A stretch of 64,000 nucleotides of DNA from Proteobacteria bacterium UBA6503. Lineage in GTDB: Bacteria; Pseudomonadota; Alphaproteobacteria; UBA1280; UBA6503. The position numbers and the translations under genes were made by a program. The notes beneath the pieces were generated by a model, which saw nothing but the letters and a program-made list of their open reading frames with translations, was not told the DNA's origin and did not search any database. Below, one piece after another: positions 7,554-15,406 of the stretch. The stretch is taken from contig DJLZ01000005.1 of NCBI GenBank assembly GCA_002436405.1, positions 372,001-436,000 on the forward strand, written 5' to 3'. Numbering within the stretch: the stretch's first letter is position 1; each line of letters opens with the position of its first letter.

Positions 7554-9194
7554 TTAGTTAATCAGCTTGCCAATGGCAGCCTTGTTAAACTTAAGCGTTA
7601 GACGGCAGGCTGCTTCGTATCGGTTCATGCCGAAGTTCAGCGGATCGTTTAGGGCTTTGAGTTGTTTTTCTGTGGCGTCTTTACGCAACCAAGATTTGCG
7701 CTTGCCTGAATCGGCCGTGCTGCCGTAACGGCACATGAAATCATTGGCTGCAGACAATGCCGCCAGACGTTTACCTTTAGCCAGGTATGCCACTGGAGTG
7801 TTGTTGGCGGTCGCACCCACTGCATGCCAGGTGTCTTTATGGAAGATCACCATGGCCCAACTGTTGAACGATGTTGAAACCAACACACGAGGGTTAACCG
7901 ATTGCCATTTGTATGGTGACTGCTTAACGAGCTTCACCTCGCGCATGGTAAATGTTGAAAGCGATGCACTTTGCATGGCTGCAGGATTGAACTCCTGACC
8001 GCAGAGCGAGCACACCTTCACTGAAAGTGGGTTAGGGGCCTCACAGTTGGGGCATTCTTTAGACGGTGCGTCGCCACCTTCAGAACCGAAGGCGCGTTGA
8101 TCTTCAAGCGATACGTTTTGCTCAAGAGATCCATGGTTGGTGCAGCTCGTGCCAAAGTCGAGAATGACGCAATCTTCTTTACTCTCGTCTGGGTATTTGT
8201 CCGGCGTGACGATACGAAGCCCGCGGCCAATCATTTGTAGTAGGGTGCTATGTTGGCTTGAAGGGCGTAGCAACACCACACAAGACACGATCTGACAGTC
8301 ATACCCTTCAGTAAGAACCATGACGTTCACAAGAACCTGAAGCTGTCTGCACTCAAAGGCATTCAGGGTATTGTCGCGCTCAGTTGTAGTCATGCTGCCA
8401 TGAACCACCCCGGCTTTAATGCCTTCTTTTTGGAAGGCTGCGCAGACGTCTTTGGCATGCTGAACCGTGCTACAGAACACTATTGTCTGACGATCACCGG
8501 CATGTTCTTGCCATTCCTTAACGATTCGCTCGTTGTGAATGTCTTTGTTCATGATCTCGGCCACGCGGTCCATATCGTAATCGATACCAACAATAGGCAT
8601 ATCCTGAAGCTCTTGTTGGCAGCCAATATCAATGATGAATGTGCGAGGCATTACCAAGTTGCCTGCAGCGATCAGTTCTTCTAGGGTGATAACGTCAGCC
8701 ACAGAATCAACCACCTGGCCAAGGCCCGCACCGTCGCCACGCATTGGTGTGGCGGTCACAAGGAAGATCTTCACGTTCGGGTTTTTAGCCTTAACAGCTT
8801 CGATGATTCGTTTGTAGGTCGGGGCCGTTGCATGGTGGCCTTCATCAATCACAAGTACATCAAAATGGAAGTGATCTAGGGCTTCAATAGTGCCGTCGCG
8901 TGACAAGGTTTGCACCATGGCAAACACTGCCTGGCCAGTGAAGTCCTTACAGTTGGCATTGACGATAGATGTGTCCGTACCATTCCAAAGCTCGTAGGTT
9001 GCCTTGTTTTGCTCAAGCAGTTTATCGCTATGCTGAAGGATCAGGTGGCGGCCGGGTAGCTTGCTGCAGACCGCGCTTAGGATAAATGTTTTGCCGGCGC
9101 CTGTAGGCGCAACAGCAAGTGTGCTGCTTGTGACCTTAAGCGCTTTGAGTACACGCTTGGCGCAAACATCCTGTCGTGGGCGTAGGATTGGCAT
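7554..9194 (-). CDS. Phage SF2 DEAD/DEAH-box helicase with zinc finger
   Basis: The 546-residue protein is a superfamily 2 helicase: Walker A APTGAGKT at 29-36, DEGH at 117-120 (motif II), TATP near 148 (motif III) and a QMIGRGLR motif VI. After the helicase core comes a CPNC...CSLCG zinc knuckle, then a C-terminal region of unknown fold. Such proteins are common in temperate phage replication modules and remodel branched DNA or open the origin. It is transcribed with the HTH, SSB-like and ATPase genes upstream. Confidence 0.88.
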   Translation of the reverse strand: MPILRPRQDVCAKRVLKALKVTSSTLAVAPTGAGKTFILSAVCSKLPGRHLILQHSDKLLEQNKATYELWNGTDTSIVNANCKDFTGQAVFAMVQTLSRDGTIEALDHFHFDVLVIDEGHHATAPTYKRIIEAVKAKNPNVKIFLVTATPMRGDGAGLGQVVDSVADVITLEELIAAGNLVMPRTFIIDIGCQQELQDMPIVGIDYDMDRVAEIMNKDIHNERIVKEWQEHAGDRQTIVFCSTVQHAKDVCAAFQKEGIKAGVVHGSMTTTERDNTLNAFECRQLQVLVNVMVLTEGYDCQIVSCVVLLRPSSQHSTLLQMIGRGLRIVTPDKYPDESKEDCVILDFGTSCTNHGSLEQNVSLEDQRAFGSEGGDAPSKECPNCEAPNPLSVKVCSLCGQEFNPAAMQSASLSTFTMREVKLVKQSPYKWQSVNPRVLVSTSFNSWAMVIFHKDTWHAVGATANNTPVAYLAKGKRLAALSAANDFMCRYGSTADSGKRKSWLRKDATEKQLKALNDPLNFGMNRYEAACRLTLKFNKAAIGKLIN

Positions 9195-9206
9195 TGTTGT
9201 TATTCC

Positions 9207-9416
9207 TTAGAGTTCGATTGCGTTAGCCGGATCAACACGCTTTGAATCGCGGTATTCCTTTAGGTCGTCGAGATCGTAAACAATCCTTGGGCCAACCTTG
9301 TAGTAAGGCGGTTGATCCTTTTTTCCGTGATGACGTTTCCAGCGGAGCGTATCTTCTGCGAGGCCGAGAAATTCTGCGGCCTCTTTAGAAGACAGAGTTT
9401 TTTTACCTTCTGTCAT
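9207..9416 (-). CDS. Excisionase-like / MerR-type helix-turn-helix protein (69 aa)
   Basis: A single DNA-binding domain of 69 residues: SSKEAAEFLGLAEDTLRWKR is a MerR/excisionase-type helix-turn-helix, followed by a wing strand PPYYKVGPRIVY and a DLDDLKEYRDSK helix. This is the HTH_17 excisionase-like pattern. It could be the element's Xis or a regulator of the early operon, though it is far from the integrase gene. It has close spacing on both sides (12 bases to the helicase, 10 bases to the SSB-like gene). Confidence 0.75.
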   Translation of the reverse strand: MTEGKKTLSSKEAAEFLGLAEDTLRWKRHHGKKDQPPYYKVGPRIVYDLDDLKEYRDSKRVDPANAIEL

Positions 9417-9426
9417 GTTCTACTCC

Positions 9427-10077
9427 TTAAAATGGGAAGTTACCGTCACCCTTAGATTCCGCAGTCGCAGGTGCGTCAGAATCCCAAGAGCCGTTACCGG
9501 CTGCAGGTGCAGTGTTGGTTGAGTTTGAGTTGTTAGAAGTCTCGCGACCTGCCATAGGCTCAACAGGGGGCACGTTAGGAATGGTGCCGCCGTAGTTGTT
9601 CATCAGCTCCAAGAATTGCTTGTGGTACTGGCCTTCAGGGTTAGCAGATAAGAACTTACCTACCTTTGCATTGACCTTGTCTTTGTAGGTCTCTTCTTTC
9701 ACTTCAACGGCTACAAGAAGGCCGTGCAGGTCAGCGTAAGAGCTAATTGAGTAACCTGCAGGGTTCTTCTGACTAGCTTTTTTACCAGTTTCAAGAATGG
9801 CGCGAATATTTGAGCGGCCGATATCTACAACATCCTGCTTTTCGTGAGATGTTGTCAGGTGATTGTAGCGTAGCTCTTGACCGTCAAACTCGCCGCCAAT
9901 TACCTTGATGTCGTAGTCTAGACCACGCCAGGTAGATGAAGGGTCTTTAGCCGGTTTTTCGATTACGCCTTGATCAAGGTTGTAAGGTTTAACGAGCAGT
10001 TGACCGAACAGCAATGTGCCGTCTGGGATTGTTTTAAAGTTGCCGCCTGTAGGGGCGTCTGCAAAGTTCATGTTCAT
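9427..10077 (-). CDS. SSB-like phage single-strand DNA-binding protein (DUF669-type)
   Basis: The 216-residue protein has an N-terminal beta-rich domain (about 1-160) with glycine turns of the DUF669 phage SSB kind. A Pro/Asn/Ser/Ala-rich linker follows, then a short acidic tail ending GDGNFPF. The linker plus acidic, Phe-terminated tail is the hallmark by which SSBs recruit partner proteins. It lies directly next to a Sak4-like ATPase, a pair often found together in phage recombination modules. DNA binding itself is inferred. Confidence 0.78.
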   Translation of the reverse strand: MNMNFADAPTGGNFKTIPDGTLLFGQLLVKPYNLDQGVIEKPAKDPSSTWRGLDYDIKVIGGEFDGQELRYNHLTTSHEKQDVVDIGRSNIRAILETGKKASQKNPAGYSISSYADLHGLLVAVEVKEETYKDKVNAKVGKFLSANPEGQYHKQFLELMNNYGGTIPNVPPVEPMAGRETSNNSNSTNTAPAAGNGSWDSDAPATAESKGDGNFPF

Positions 10078-10079
10078 GA

Positions 10080-10892
10080 TTATTTAGCTTTCTTTTTCTG
10101 GATTTTGTTAATGAGTTTGGCGGTGTTTGGCTCTTCGATCGCATTAAGATGAGAAGATCGCGTCTTAGCAGGTACCCCATAAGGGTTAGGCTCACGCGTG
10201 ATGAACGCCTTGATCATCTCTTGAGGGTCTTTAGGGTTTGGGATATCGATCATGCAGATCACATCATCGAAAATTGACACAAGCGCCTGCATAGCCTGTG
10301 AACCGTCAAGCTGTACATCCCAGTAGCGGGCGCTCTTGTCGTCGGTCTTTTGGCACATAAGGCAGGTCAGGATAACGTGCTTGCCGTCAATGTGTTTCCA
10401 CTGGCGAAGGAACGCTTTAATCTCATCGCCCAATAAGCCGTAAGCCTGGCGTTTGTCGATATCACCGTTCTTAGTGATGCACTGGCCTTGTGCCCATTTC
10501 AGGCAGATGTCAGAGACTTCAGACACCGAATCAACAAAGATGTATTTGTATTTTTCGAACATTTTAGGATCGATATTTTTAGAGGCCGCGTCATAGTGCG
10601 CCTGGCTGTAAGGCTGCTTGCTACTCAGGCCGGCGCGAGGGCCGCCAAGAACACATGCAAGATTGCGCAGCTCAGGCCAACTTGTCATTTGGATACTGTC
10701 ACCTTTAAAGGCGAACTCACCGTCAACAACGCTACGGCCACCTTTTTCAAGATCAACGAATAGCGTCTCATCATCAGGCAAGTGCCCTAGTTGAGAAGTT
10801 TTACCTGCACCCTTCGGCCCAAGAAGAACCATTGCGATGCTTTTGTCGTACATCTCTGCACGTTGATCAGCTGTAATGATTTGGAATGTCAT
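10080..10892 (-). CDS. Phage RecA-like ATPase (AAA_24 / Sak4-like)
   Basis: The start at 10892 is favoured by AGGTGG just upstream. Walker A is LGPKGAGKTS at residues 24-33 and a plausible Walker B is KYIFVDSVSEV. The compact single-domain NTPase (270 aa) matches the phage AAA_24 nucleotide-binding proteins, to which the Sak4 single-strand-annealing-type recombinases belong. With the SSB-like gene three bases downstream it likely forms the phage recombination or replication-initiation pair. A purely regulatory ATPase is the alternative. Confidence 0.82.
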   Translation of the reverse strand: MTFQIITADQRAEMYDKSIAMVLLGPKGAGKTSQLGHLPDDETLFVDLEKGGRSVVDGEFAFKGDSIQMTSWPELRNLACVLGGPRAGLSSKQPYSQAHYDAASKNIDPKMFEKYKYIFVDSVSEVSDICLKWAQGQCITKNGDIDKRQAYGLLGDEIKAFLRQWKHIDGKHVILTCLMCQKTDDKSARYWDVQLDGSQAMQALVSIFDDVICMIDIPNPKDPQEMIKAFITREPNPYGVPAKTRSSHLNAIEEPNTAKLINKIQKKKAK

Positions 10893-10901
10893 GATGGCCA
10901 C

Positions 10902-11345
10902 CTATTCTGCTTCTTGGGGAAGCGGTTCAATTTTAGGTGTCATCGGTTTGAACTCTACCGTGCGGGCGGCTTCAAGGCGCGTACGCAGGTCGGCGTCGTT
11001 CAGCTGATTGAACTTCGACTTAGGCACATCCAGTTTCATGTTGAATACTGCTTGGTATTGTTCTGGGCTTAAAGTTTTAGCAATTGCTAGTAGACCTTTT
11101 TGATCCCAGGTCGATACCTCTTTAATGCCGCCGGTTACTTTAAAGTCGCCGATTGCCAATGTTGATTGGCCGTATTCCTTGCCTGCTTGCTGCAGAACAT
11201 GTTGGAAGATACCGTCGGTTTCTTTTTGAAGGTCTTTATTGATCTTGTTGAATTGGGCCTTAGCCTTATCAAGTGATAATTTTGCATCATGCCATTGCTT
11301 TAGAAGCTCATTTGGCACAATACCTTGTTGTGGGTTGTTGTACAT
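10902..11345 (-). CDS. First gene of the early operon, phage hypothetical (147 aa)
   Basis: No family is certain. The N-terminal 65 residues form a long charged helix likely to be coiled-coil (LLKQWHDAKLSLDKAKAQFNKIN), followed by an alpha/beta part. Proteins of this size and look head many phage recombination operons next to an AAA_24 ATPase, so an accessory role is plausible. It is the first gene after the control region and ends nine bases before the start chosen for the ATPase gene. Confidence 0.6.
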   Translation of the reverse strand: MYNNPQQGIVPNELLKQWHDAKLSLDKAKAQFNKINKDLQKETDGIFQHVLQQAGKEYGQSTLAIGDFKVTGGIKEVSTWDQKGLLAIAKTLSPEQYQAVFNMKLDVPKSKFNQLNDADLRTRLEAARTVEFKPMTPKIEPLPQEAE

Positions 11346-11491
11346 TGTTGTATGTTTTCCTCAGTTGTTGTTCATTTTATTGAACTATTGTGTTGTTATA
11401 TGTTGTGTGTTGTTGTGTGTTGTGAGTATTTATACATACATTAAACCACAATATCAATCTATAAATTGTGTGAAATTGTGGTTTTTTAATA
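11346..11491. promoter_or_regulatory. Divergent operator/promoter region between early operon and repressor
   Basis: The 146-base gap separates the minus-strand early operon from the plus-strand repressor. It holds many TTGTTGTGTGTTGT-type repeats (about 11361-11425). A perfect 10-bp inverted repeat has arms AAACCACAAT (11443-11452) and ATTGTGGTTT (11475-11484). Inside it a direct repeat AAATTGTG occurs at 11463-11470 and 11473-11480. The dyad ends seven bases before the repressor ATG. This is the expected place for repressor operators controlling both directions; which protein binds is inference. Confidence 0.7.
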
Positions 11492-11938
11492 ATGTCTAAT
11501 AAAATCAAAGACTTTCAAATTAGAATTGCTCAGGTTATGGCTGACTACGGCCCTATGGCCAAACTTGCTCGAGATTCTGGAATTCATGTGAATACGATAA
11601 GGAACCTTAAAGAGCGTGACTTGAGACGTATGCCTATCGATGCAACAATTAAGAAGATTGCTGATACTTGCGGCGTGGACTTCACCTGGCTGAAAACAGG
11701 GAAGGGCGCAAAGCCAACTTCTTCAAAGGTTAACTTTGCCGGACTTGATAACCAAACCTTCAAGGTGAGCGAGATCCAGGAAGCCATGGCGTTCATGCGT
11801 GATATGGAAGAAGAGCTTGATGTAACATTGCCTGGCCACAAAGCAGCTGATGTTTTAGTCGCGCTTATGGCCGGTCGTCGTGAAGGTATGGATCTTAACA
11901 AAGGCAATGTTATTCCTTTATTCAAAGTGGCTTCGTAA
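11492..11938 (+). CDS. CI/C-type phage repressor, HTH only (148 aa)
   Basis: The N-terminal helix-turn-helix lies at about residues 20-42 (MAKLARDSGIHVNTIRNLK), followed by a third helix and a WLKTGKGAKP linker typical of lambda-like repressors. There is no Ser/Lys LexA-type self-cleavage domain in the 148 residues. Induction by RecA-driven self-cleavage is therefore not expected unless an antirepressor exists. It is the only plus-strand regulator and faces the early operon across the operator region. Confidence 0.82.
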   Translation: MSNKIKDFQIRIAQVMADYGPMAKLARDSGIHVNTIRNLKERDLRRMPIDATIKKIADTCGVDFTWLKTGKGAKPTSSKVNFAGLDNQTFKVSEIQEAMAFMRDMEEELDVTLPGHKAADVLVALMAGRREGMDLNKGNVIPLFKVAS

Positions 11939-11948
11939 GGGGCGTTAA

Positions 11949-12467
11949 ATGTCAGACAATTATTTCGATAAAGTTCGGGAAGAGTTCAAAGACGAAATAA
12001 AAAATACCCGCACCAAGAAAGATGCGGGTATTCGTATTGAGGGTCAGGTCAGCGGTGTTGCTCATAACTCAGGCACGATCACCAATAATTACTATAAAGA
12101 GCCGGCAGCGGCTGATGTTACACGTAAGTTTGATGATAGCGCGGTAAAGCAGGGGCGTAAGCCAATTGGTATGCGTCAACTGGGGATCTGTGTTAACCCT
12201 TCATACATGACACCAAAAGAGTATCAGAACTTTAGCAAAGGCATTTGGGATGGTGTTGAGCGCAGGAAGAACTGCCAAGATTGGCAGGCCTGGGATTGGG
12301 CCGAAGATCACCTGCAGCCTAAAGCACCTAATAACACCGCCGTTGAACAACCTAAAAGCCCAGGCGAGTACAATGAGTTTCAAGAGCACATGCTGTATTA
12401 TATTGCGGTCTTTAGTTGCCTGATCGTTATTTTAACCTGGCTAATTATGGCGGGGAACTTTCAATGA
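11949..12467 (+). CDS. Tail-anchored phage membrane protein of unknown function (172 aa)
   Basis: The protein starts with a charged helix and then has GIRIEGQVSGVAHNSGTITN, a glycine-rich beta motif seen at the start of diverse bacterial sensor and effector proteins. The middle is hydrophilic. The last 25 residues form a single membrane helix (MLYYIAVFSCLIVILTWLIM), so the protein is probably anchored in the inner membrane facing the cytoplasm. It follows the repressor by ten bases and overlaps the transporter gene by ATGA. It is therefore likely expressed in the lysogen. Function unknown. Confidence 0.65.
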   Translation: MSDNYFDKVREEFKDEIKNTRTKKDAGIRIEGQVSGVAHNSGTITNNYYKEPAAADVTRKFDDSAVKQGRKPIGMRQLGICVNPSYMTPKEYQNFSKGIWDGVERRKNCQDWQAWDWAEDHLQPKAPNNTAVEQPKSPGEYNEFQEHMLYYIAVFSCLIVILTWLIMAGNFQ

Positions 12468-13408
12468 GCGGATATCTCTTAGGGCTTTCGACGGTTCTAC
12501 TTTGGGGCCTTTACAACGTATTGGCCCGATTTGCAGGCTTTGAAGGTGCCAACCCTGTGGTATTCGTATGCTTTGGCTTTATTGTGGCTAGTCTTGTGCT
12601 GTTGGTTGTTTCAGGCCCCGGCAGAATGTCGATGCAGGCCTTCAGGTCACCAGTAACGTGGCTTTATGGCGTACTGACCTTATTTGAGCACATCTTTACG
12701 GTTTATCTATTCATCTATGTAACCTCAGCTGAAGGCTCGTTGCTGCAGCGTTTTGGCGTGATCCTTGTTGTGATCTTTGCCTGGCTATTCTTTAATCGTC
12801 GGCCGCGGGCCATGACTGTTGCCGGCACGACTTTAATTGCTGCAGGCTGCATCATGCTTTTAGGGCAGTTAGACCCTGAAACGATGAAAAATGCCATGCT
12901 GTTCTTGTTGGCTGCGATCTTCTTCCAGGTGACAAAGACTATGGTCATTGAGGCCCACCCCGAGGTAAATGTATTCCACGGGCTGAAGGACCGCATTCGT
13001 GTGACGGCAATCATCAGCTTTGTAAGTTGTATGTTGATCTTTATTGCCTTGGCCTGCGTTGCGGCTTATGGCCATTTTCTACATGTATCGGTGGCGCCGT
13101 TGCCTTCAGCTGCAGACTTCCTACGCATGGACACGCTCATCTTAGGCGGCGCCTTTGGTGTTCTGATTGAGCCTGCGTCGATCTTTGCTTACTTCTACGC
13201 GGTCAAGCACCTTAAGTCGGAGCGGTTCATGGCCCTGGCTGCCTTGGTGCCTCTCATTACTTACGGCCTTGAGGTGGTGGCCCATTGGTTTACATCGATG
13301 CCGGTGCGCACATTCAGCACATTAGAGTGGGCCTGCGTTGCGGTGATCACATTAGGCAGTGCAGTTATGCAGTTTAAATACCGAAAAAGACGTCGGGCAA
13401 TTGCATGA
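12464..13408 (+). CDS. DMT/EamA-type membrane transporter carried by the prophage
   Basis: The 314-residue product is almost entirely membrane helices, about ten, with the usual DMT layout and an Arg/Lys-rich cytoplasmic end (KYRKRRRAIA). The start at 12464 overlaps the previous stop as ATGA and has GGGGAA before it; a TTG 48 bases upstream is rejected. DMT proteins move small metabolites, but the substrate is not readable. Position behind the repressor suggests lysogenic expression. It could be a cargo transporter or a membrane exclusion factor. Confidence 0.75.
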   Translation: MSGYLLGLSTVLLWGLYNVLARFAGFEGANPVVFVCFGFIVASLVLLVVSGPGRMSMQAFRSPVTWLYGVLTLFEHIFTVYLFIYVTSAEGSLLQRFGVILVVIFAWLFFNRRPRAMTVAGTTLIAAGCIMLLGQLDPETMKNAMLFLLAAIFFQVTKTMVIEAHPEVNVFHGLKDRIRVTAIISFVSCMLIFIALACVAAYGHFLHVSVAPLPSAADFLRMDTLILGGAFGVLIEPASIFAYFYAVKHLKSERFMALAALVPLITYGLEVVAHWFTSMPVRTFSTLEWACVAVITLGSAVMQFKYRKRRRAIA

Positions 13409-13651
13409 TTTTACGGTTCTAAAGCGGTACGGGTTCTAGGGTTCTAGAGCATTAAAATATTTAGTTCGCACCCTTGTTTTTAATTTAAATCAATGACTTA
13501 CTTAAAATTAGTCGGAACGGGTACGGCCTAGAACCCGTGCTGTTTTTTATATACTTAAGTATTTGAATTATCAGGGTTCTGGGGGTGCGAACGGATACCC
13601 TATATATAATATATAGGGCTAGTGTCTAACGACTAGCCCATATTATATGAA
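13409..13651. repeat. Non-coding region with interleaved inverted repeats
   Basis: This AT-rich gap between convergent genes contains several dyads. One is a 12-bp inverted repeat ACGGGTTCTAGG (13429-13440) / CCTAGAACCCGT (13527-13538). A 10-bp inverted repeat GTTCGCACCC (13464-13473) / GGGTGCGAAC (13583-13592) interleaves with the first. There is also a CCCTATATA palindrome (13598-13618) and an 8-bp hairpin GGGCTAGT/ACTAGCCC (13616-13639). GGTTCT is repeated five times. The last hairpin may end transcription of the transporter gene. The interleaved pair is not explained by simple termination. Confidence 0.75.
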
Positions 13652-13837
13652 TTAGTCGGGCTGTTTTTGACCATTGATGTATAGCGCATAGATGTTGTTT
13701 GGATGTTCACGCCTAACGTCTTTTAGAACGGTACGGGCATAGTATTCAGCATCCCTTGAATATTTATCCGTGGTATACAGAGGACCGACCTCATAACCAT
13801 TAGCATCTAACTGCACGATTCTGATTTCTTCATTCAT
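13652..13837 (-). CDS. Small phage hypothetical protein (61 aa)
   Basis: A 61-residue reading frame just downstream of the integrase gene on the same strand. The sequence looks protein-like, with a beta strand (RIVQLDANG), a DAEYYARTVLKDV helix and a YALYING strand, but no family is recognised and no clear Shine-Dalgarno is seen. It may be an excisionase-like or accessory protein by position only. Confidence 0.45.
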   Translation of the reverse strand: MNEEIRIVQLDANGYEVGPLYTTDKYSRDAEYYARTVLKDVRREHPNNIYALYINGQKQPD

Positions 13838-13873
13838 GCAGTAGATATGGTCATCACTGAACTGTCTTTCAAG

Positions 13874-15058
13874 TTATCCAGTTTTCTTAAATGGCACCAC
13901 GTTGCCTGTAATCGTTTTCGAGATATCTACCGCGATTTGCTCTTGGCACTCCTGGAAGAGGTGGCTATAGCGATCGGTTGACGATATGTCTTGGTGATTA
14001 AGCAGCTGCTTTACTACCTTGATATCGTAACCGTTTGAAATCACCACCGAGGCGAATGTATGACGCAGATCGTGGATGCGCACATTCTTCAGGCCCAGTT
14101 TATCACGGGTGCGATACCAGAATTTATCAATGCGCTTGGCATAGGTGCCAGTATCAGCATTAAAGAATACATAGCCTGAATCATTGCCTGCGCGCATTTC
14201 ATCTAGAATGGCTCGGATTTCTTCAGTCAGGTATACCTTGTGGTCGCGCTTTGATTTTGTTCGCCCGGCAGGAATATGCCAGGTGTTTTGCTCAAGTGAA
14301 AACTCAGACCACTCAGCCTGAATAACTTCGTTATAGCGGCAGCCTGTTAGCAGCATAAGCTTGATTGCCATAGCTGAGGTGCGATTGCTGTGGTTATCGA
14401 GATAAAGCACAAGCTCTTTAATCTGCTCAGGCTTCAGGAATGTATTACGCTTTTTCTCTTTGTACTTTTTAACGCCTTTACAGGGGTTGTGGTCTGTGTA
14501 GCCATATTGGAGCGCTAGCTTGAACATGCCATAGAGTAGTTCAAACACACGGTTTGCCCGGTACGGTGTATCTTCAAGTGATTTGTGAAGCTTGTTGATG
14601 TGAGAAAACTGGATACTATCTACCTTTAGGCCACCAAGGTTTGGCTCAATGTGTGTACGAAAGCACGAGTGATCGCCTTTGATCGTTCCGGCGCTTCGGT
14701 AATGCTGAGCATAGTCTGTCATATATTCGTGGAATAGATCAGCCACACTAGGGCCTGATCGAACTGCAGCTGCTTCAGCCCGACGATCTTTGCGGTCTTG
14801 GGCTGGGTTCTCGCCCAGGTCCACACGAGCGCGCAATGTCTTGGCTGCCTCTTTAGCTGCCTTAAACTTGACGTTTAGCACGTCACCGAGTGCCATGCTT
14901 TCCTTCTTACCGTGTAATGAGTATCGAAACATATAGGTTTTACGGCCAGTAGGGTAGACGCAGACACCAAAGCCTTTGATGATTGCATCCCAATAGATTT
15001 TCTTGGCCTTGCTAGGAATCTCAAGCGATTCAATGTATTTGGGCGATAATTCTTGCAT
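13874..15058 (-). CDS. int: P4-type tyrosine site-specific integrase
   Basis: The 394-residue protein has the N-terminal DUF4102-type arm-binding domain (about 1-95, with GFGVCVYPTGRKTY), a SAM-like core-binding domain (103-200) and a catalytic domain. Active-site residues are all present: Arg241 (TGCRYNE), His329-x-x-Arg332 (HDLRH), His355 (LLNHQ) and Tyr364 (TDRYSHL). It catalyses integration and excision at the tRNA. It sits 222 bases from the tRNA-Pro 3' end with 10-bp tandem repeats between them, which could be arm sites. Length and motifs are normal. Confidence 0.95.
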   Translation of the reverse strand: MQELSPKYIESLEIPSKAKKIYWDAIIKGFGVCVYPTGRKTYMFRYSLHGKKESMALGDVLNVKFKAAKEAAKTLRARVDLGENPAQDRKDRRAEAAAVRSGPSVADLFHEYMTDYAQHYRSAGTIKGDHSCFRTHIEPNLGGLKVDSIQFSHINKLHKSLEDTPYRANRVFELLYGMFKLALQYGYTDHNPCKGVKKYKEKKRNTFLKPEQIKELVLYLDNHSNRTSAMAIKLMLLTGCRYNEVIQAEWSEFSLEQNTWHIPAGRTKSKRDHKVYLTEEIRAILDEMRAGNDSGYVFFNADTGTYAKRIDKFWYRTRDKLGLKNVRIHDLRHTFASVVISNGYDIKVVKQLLNHQDISSTDRYSHLFQECQEQIAVDISKTITGNVVPFKKTG

Positions 15059-15121
15059 GTGGGTACCTCATTGTCAAAATACGTGAACTCAGCGCGCCTG
15101 TGGCTGCTGCGAAACATCAAT

Positions 15122-15180
15122 ACGAGATACCTGTAAGATACCTCGTCAATACAACAACATACAACAACATACAACAAATA
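15122..15180. repeat. Candidate integrase/excisionase arm sites
   Basis: Between the integrase gene and the tRNA there are three 10-bp tandem repeats, ACAACAACAT at 15151-15160 and 15161-15170 with a degenerate third at 15171-15180. Next to them is an AGATACCT direct repeat spaced 11 bases (15125-15132, 15136-15143). Ten-base phasing puts each copy on the same face of the helix. In P4-type systems arm sites lie here. A related TTGTTGT sequence, inverted, occurs in the early control region. Confidence 0.6.
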
Positions 15181-15280
15181 ACAAGAGGGATGATGTAGGT
15201 TTTAATGAATGAAACCTAGCGAAACTCTTTATAACGCCCCGCTTTCCTGGTGTTTTGCGGGTATAAAAAGTTGTACGAAA

Positions 15281-15357
15281 TGGTCGGGGAGAGAGGATTC
15301 GAACCTCCGACCCCCTGGTCCCAAACCAGGTGCGCTACCAGGCTGCGCTACTCCCCG
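15281..15357 (-). tRNA. tRNA-Pro (anticodon UGG)
   Basis: A 77-base tRNA with encoded CCA (complement at 15281-15283), CGGGGAG acceptor paired to CTCCCCG, and a TTTGGGA anticodon loop with TGG. It is the attachment target of the element to its left and is complete. The other proline tRNA in the window has anticodon GGG. Confidence 0.98.
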
Positions 15358-15406
15358 AAAGTTCGTAGGAAGATTGATACGCCATGAAAGAGCGTTAGTC
15401 AATACC

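Larger units (their letters stand above)
1..15357. mobile_element. Prophage / integrative element at tRNA-Pro(UGG), right part
   Basis: A P4-type tyrosine integrase gene lies beside the 3' end of a tRNA-Pro gene, and everything to its left is phage-like. There is a repressor facing a long minus-strand early operon of replication and recombination genes, with short, overlapping, tightly packed reading frames. The element continues past the left edge, so the distal attachment site and any structural genes are not visible. The tRNA is intact, as expected when the element restores the 3' end on integration. Integrity and inducibility cannot be judged from this part alone. Confidence 0.9.

Noticed and set aside
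14875..15177. Minus-strand frame extending upstream of the integrase
   Set aside because: It overlaps the integrase start in another frame and translates the repeat and arm-site region; the product looks random.
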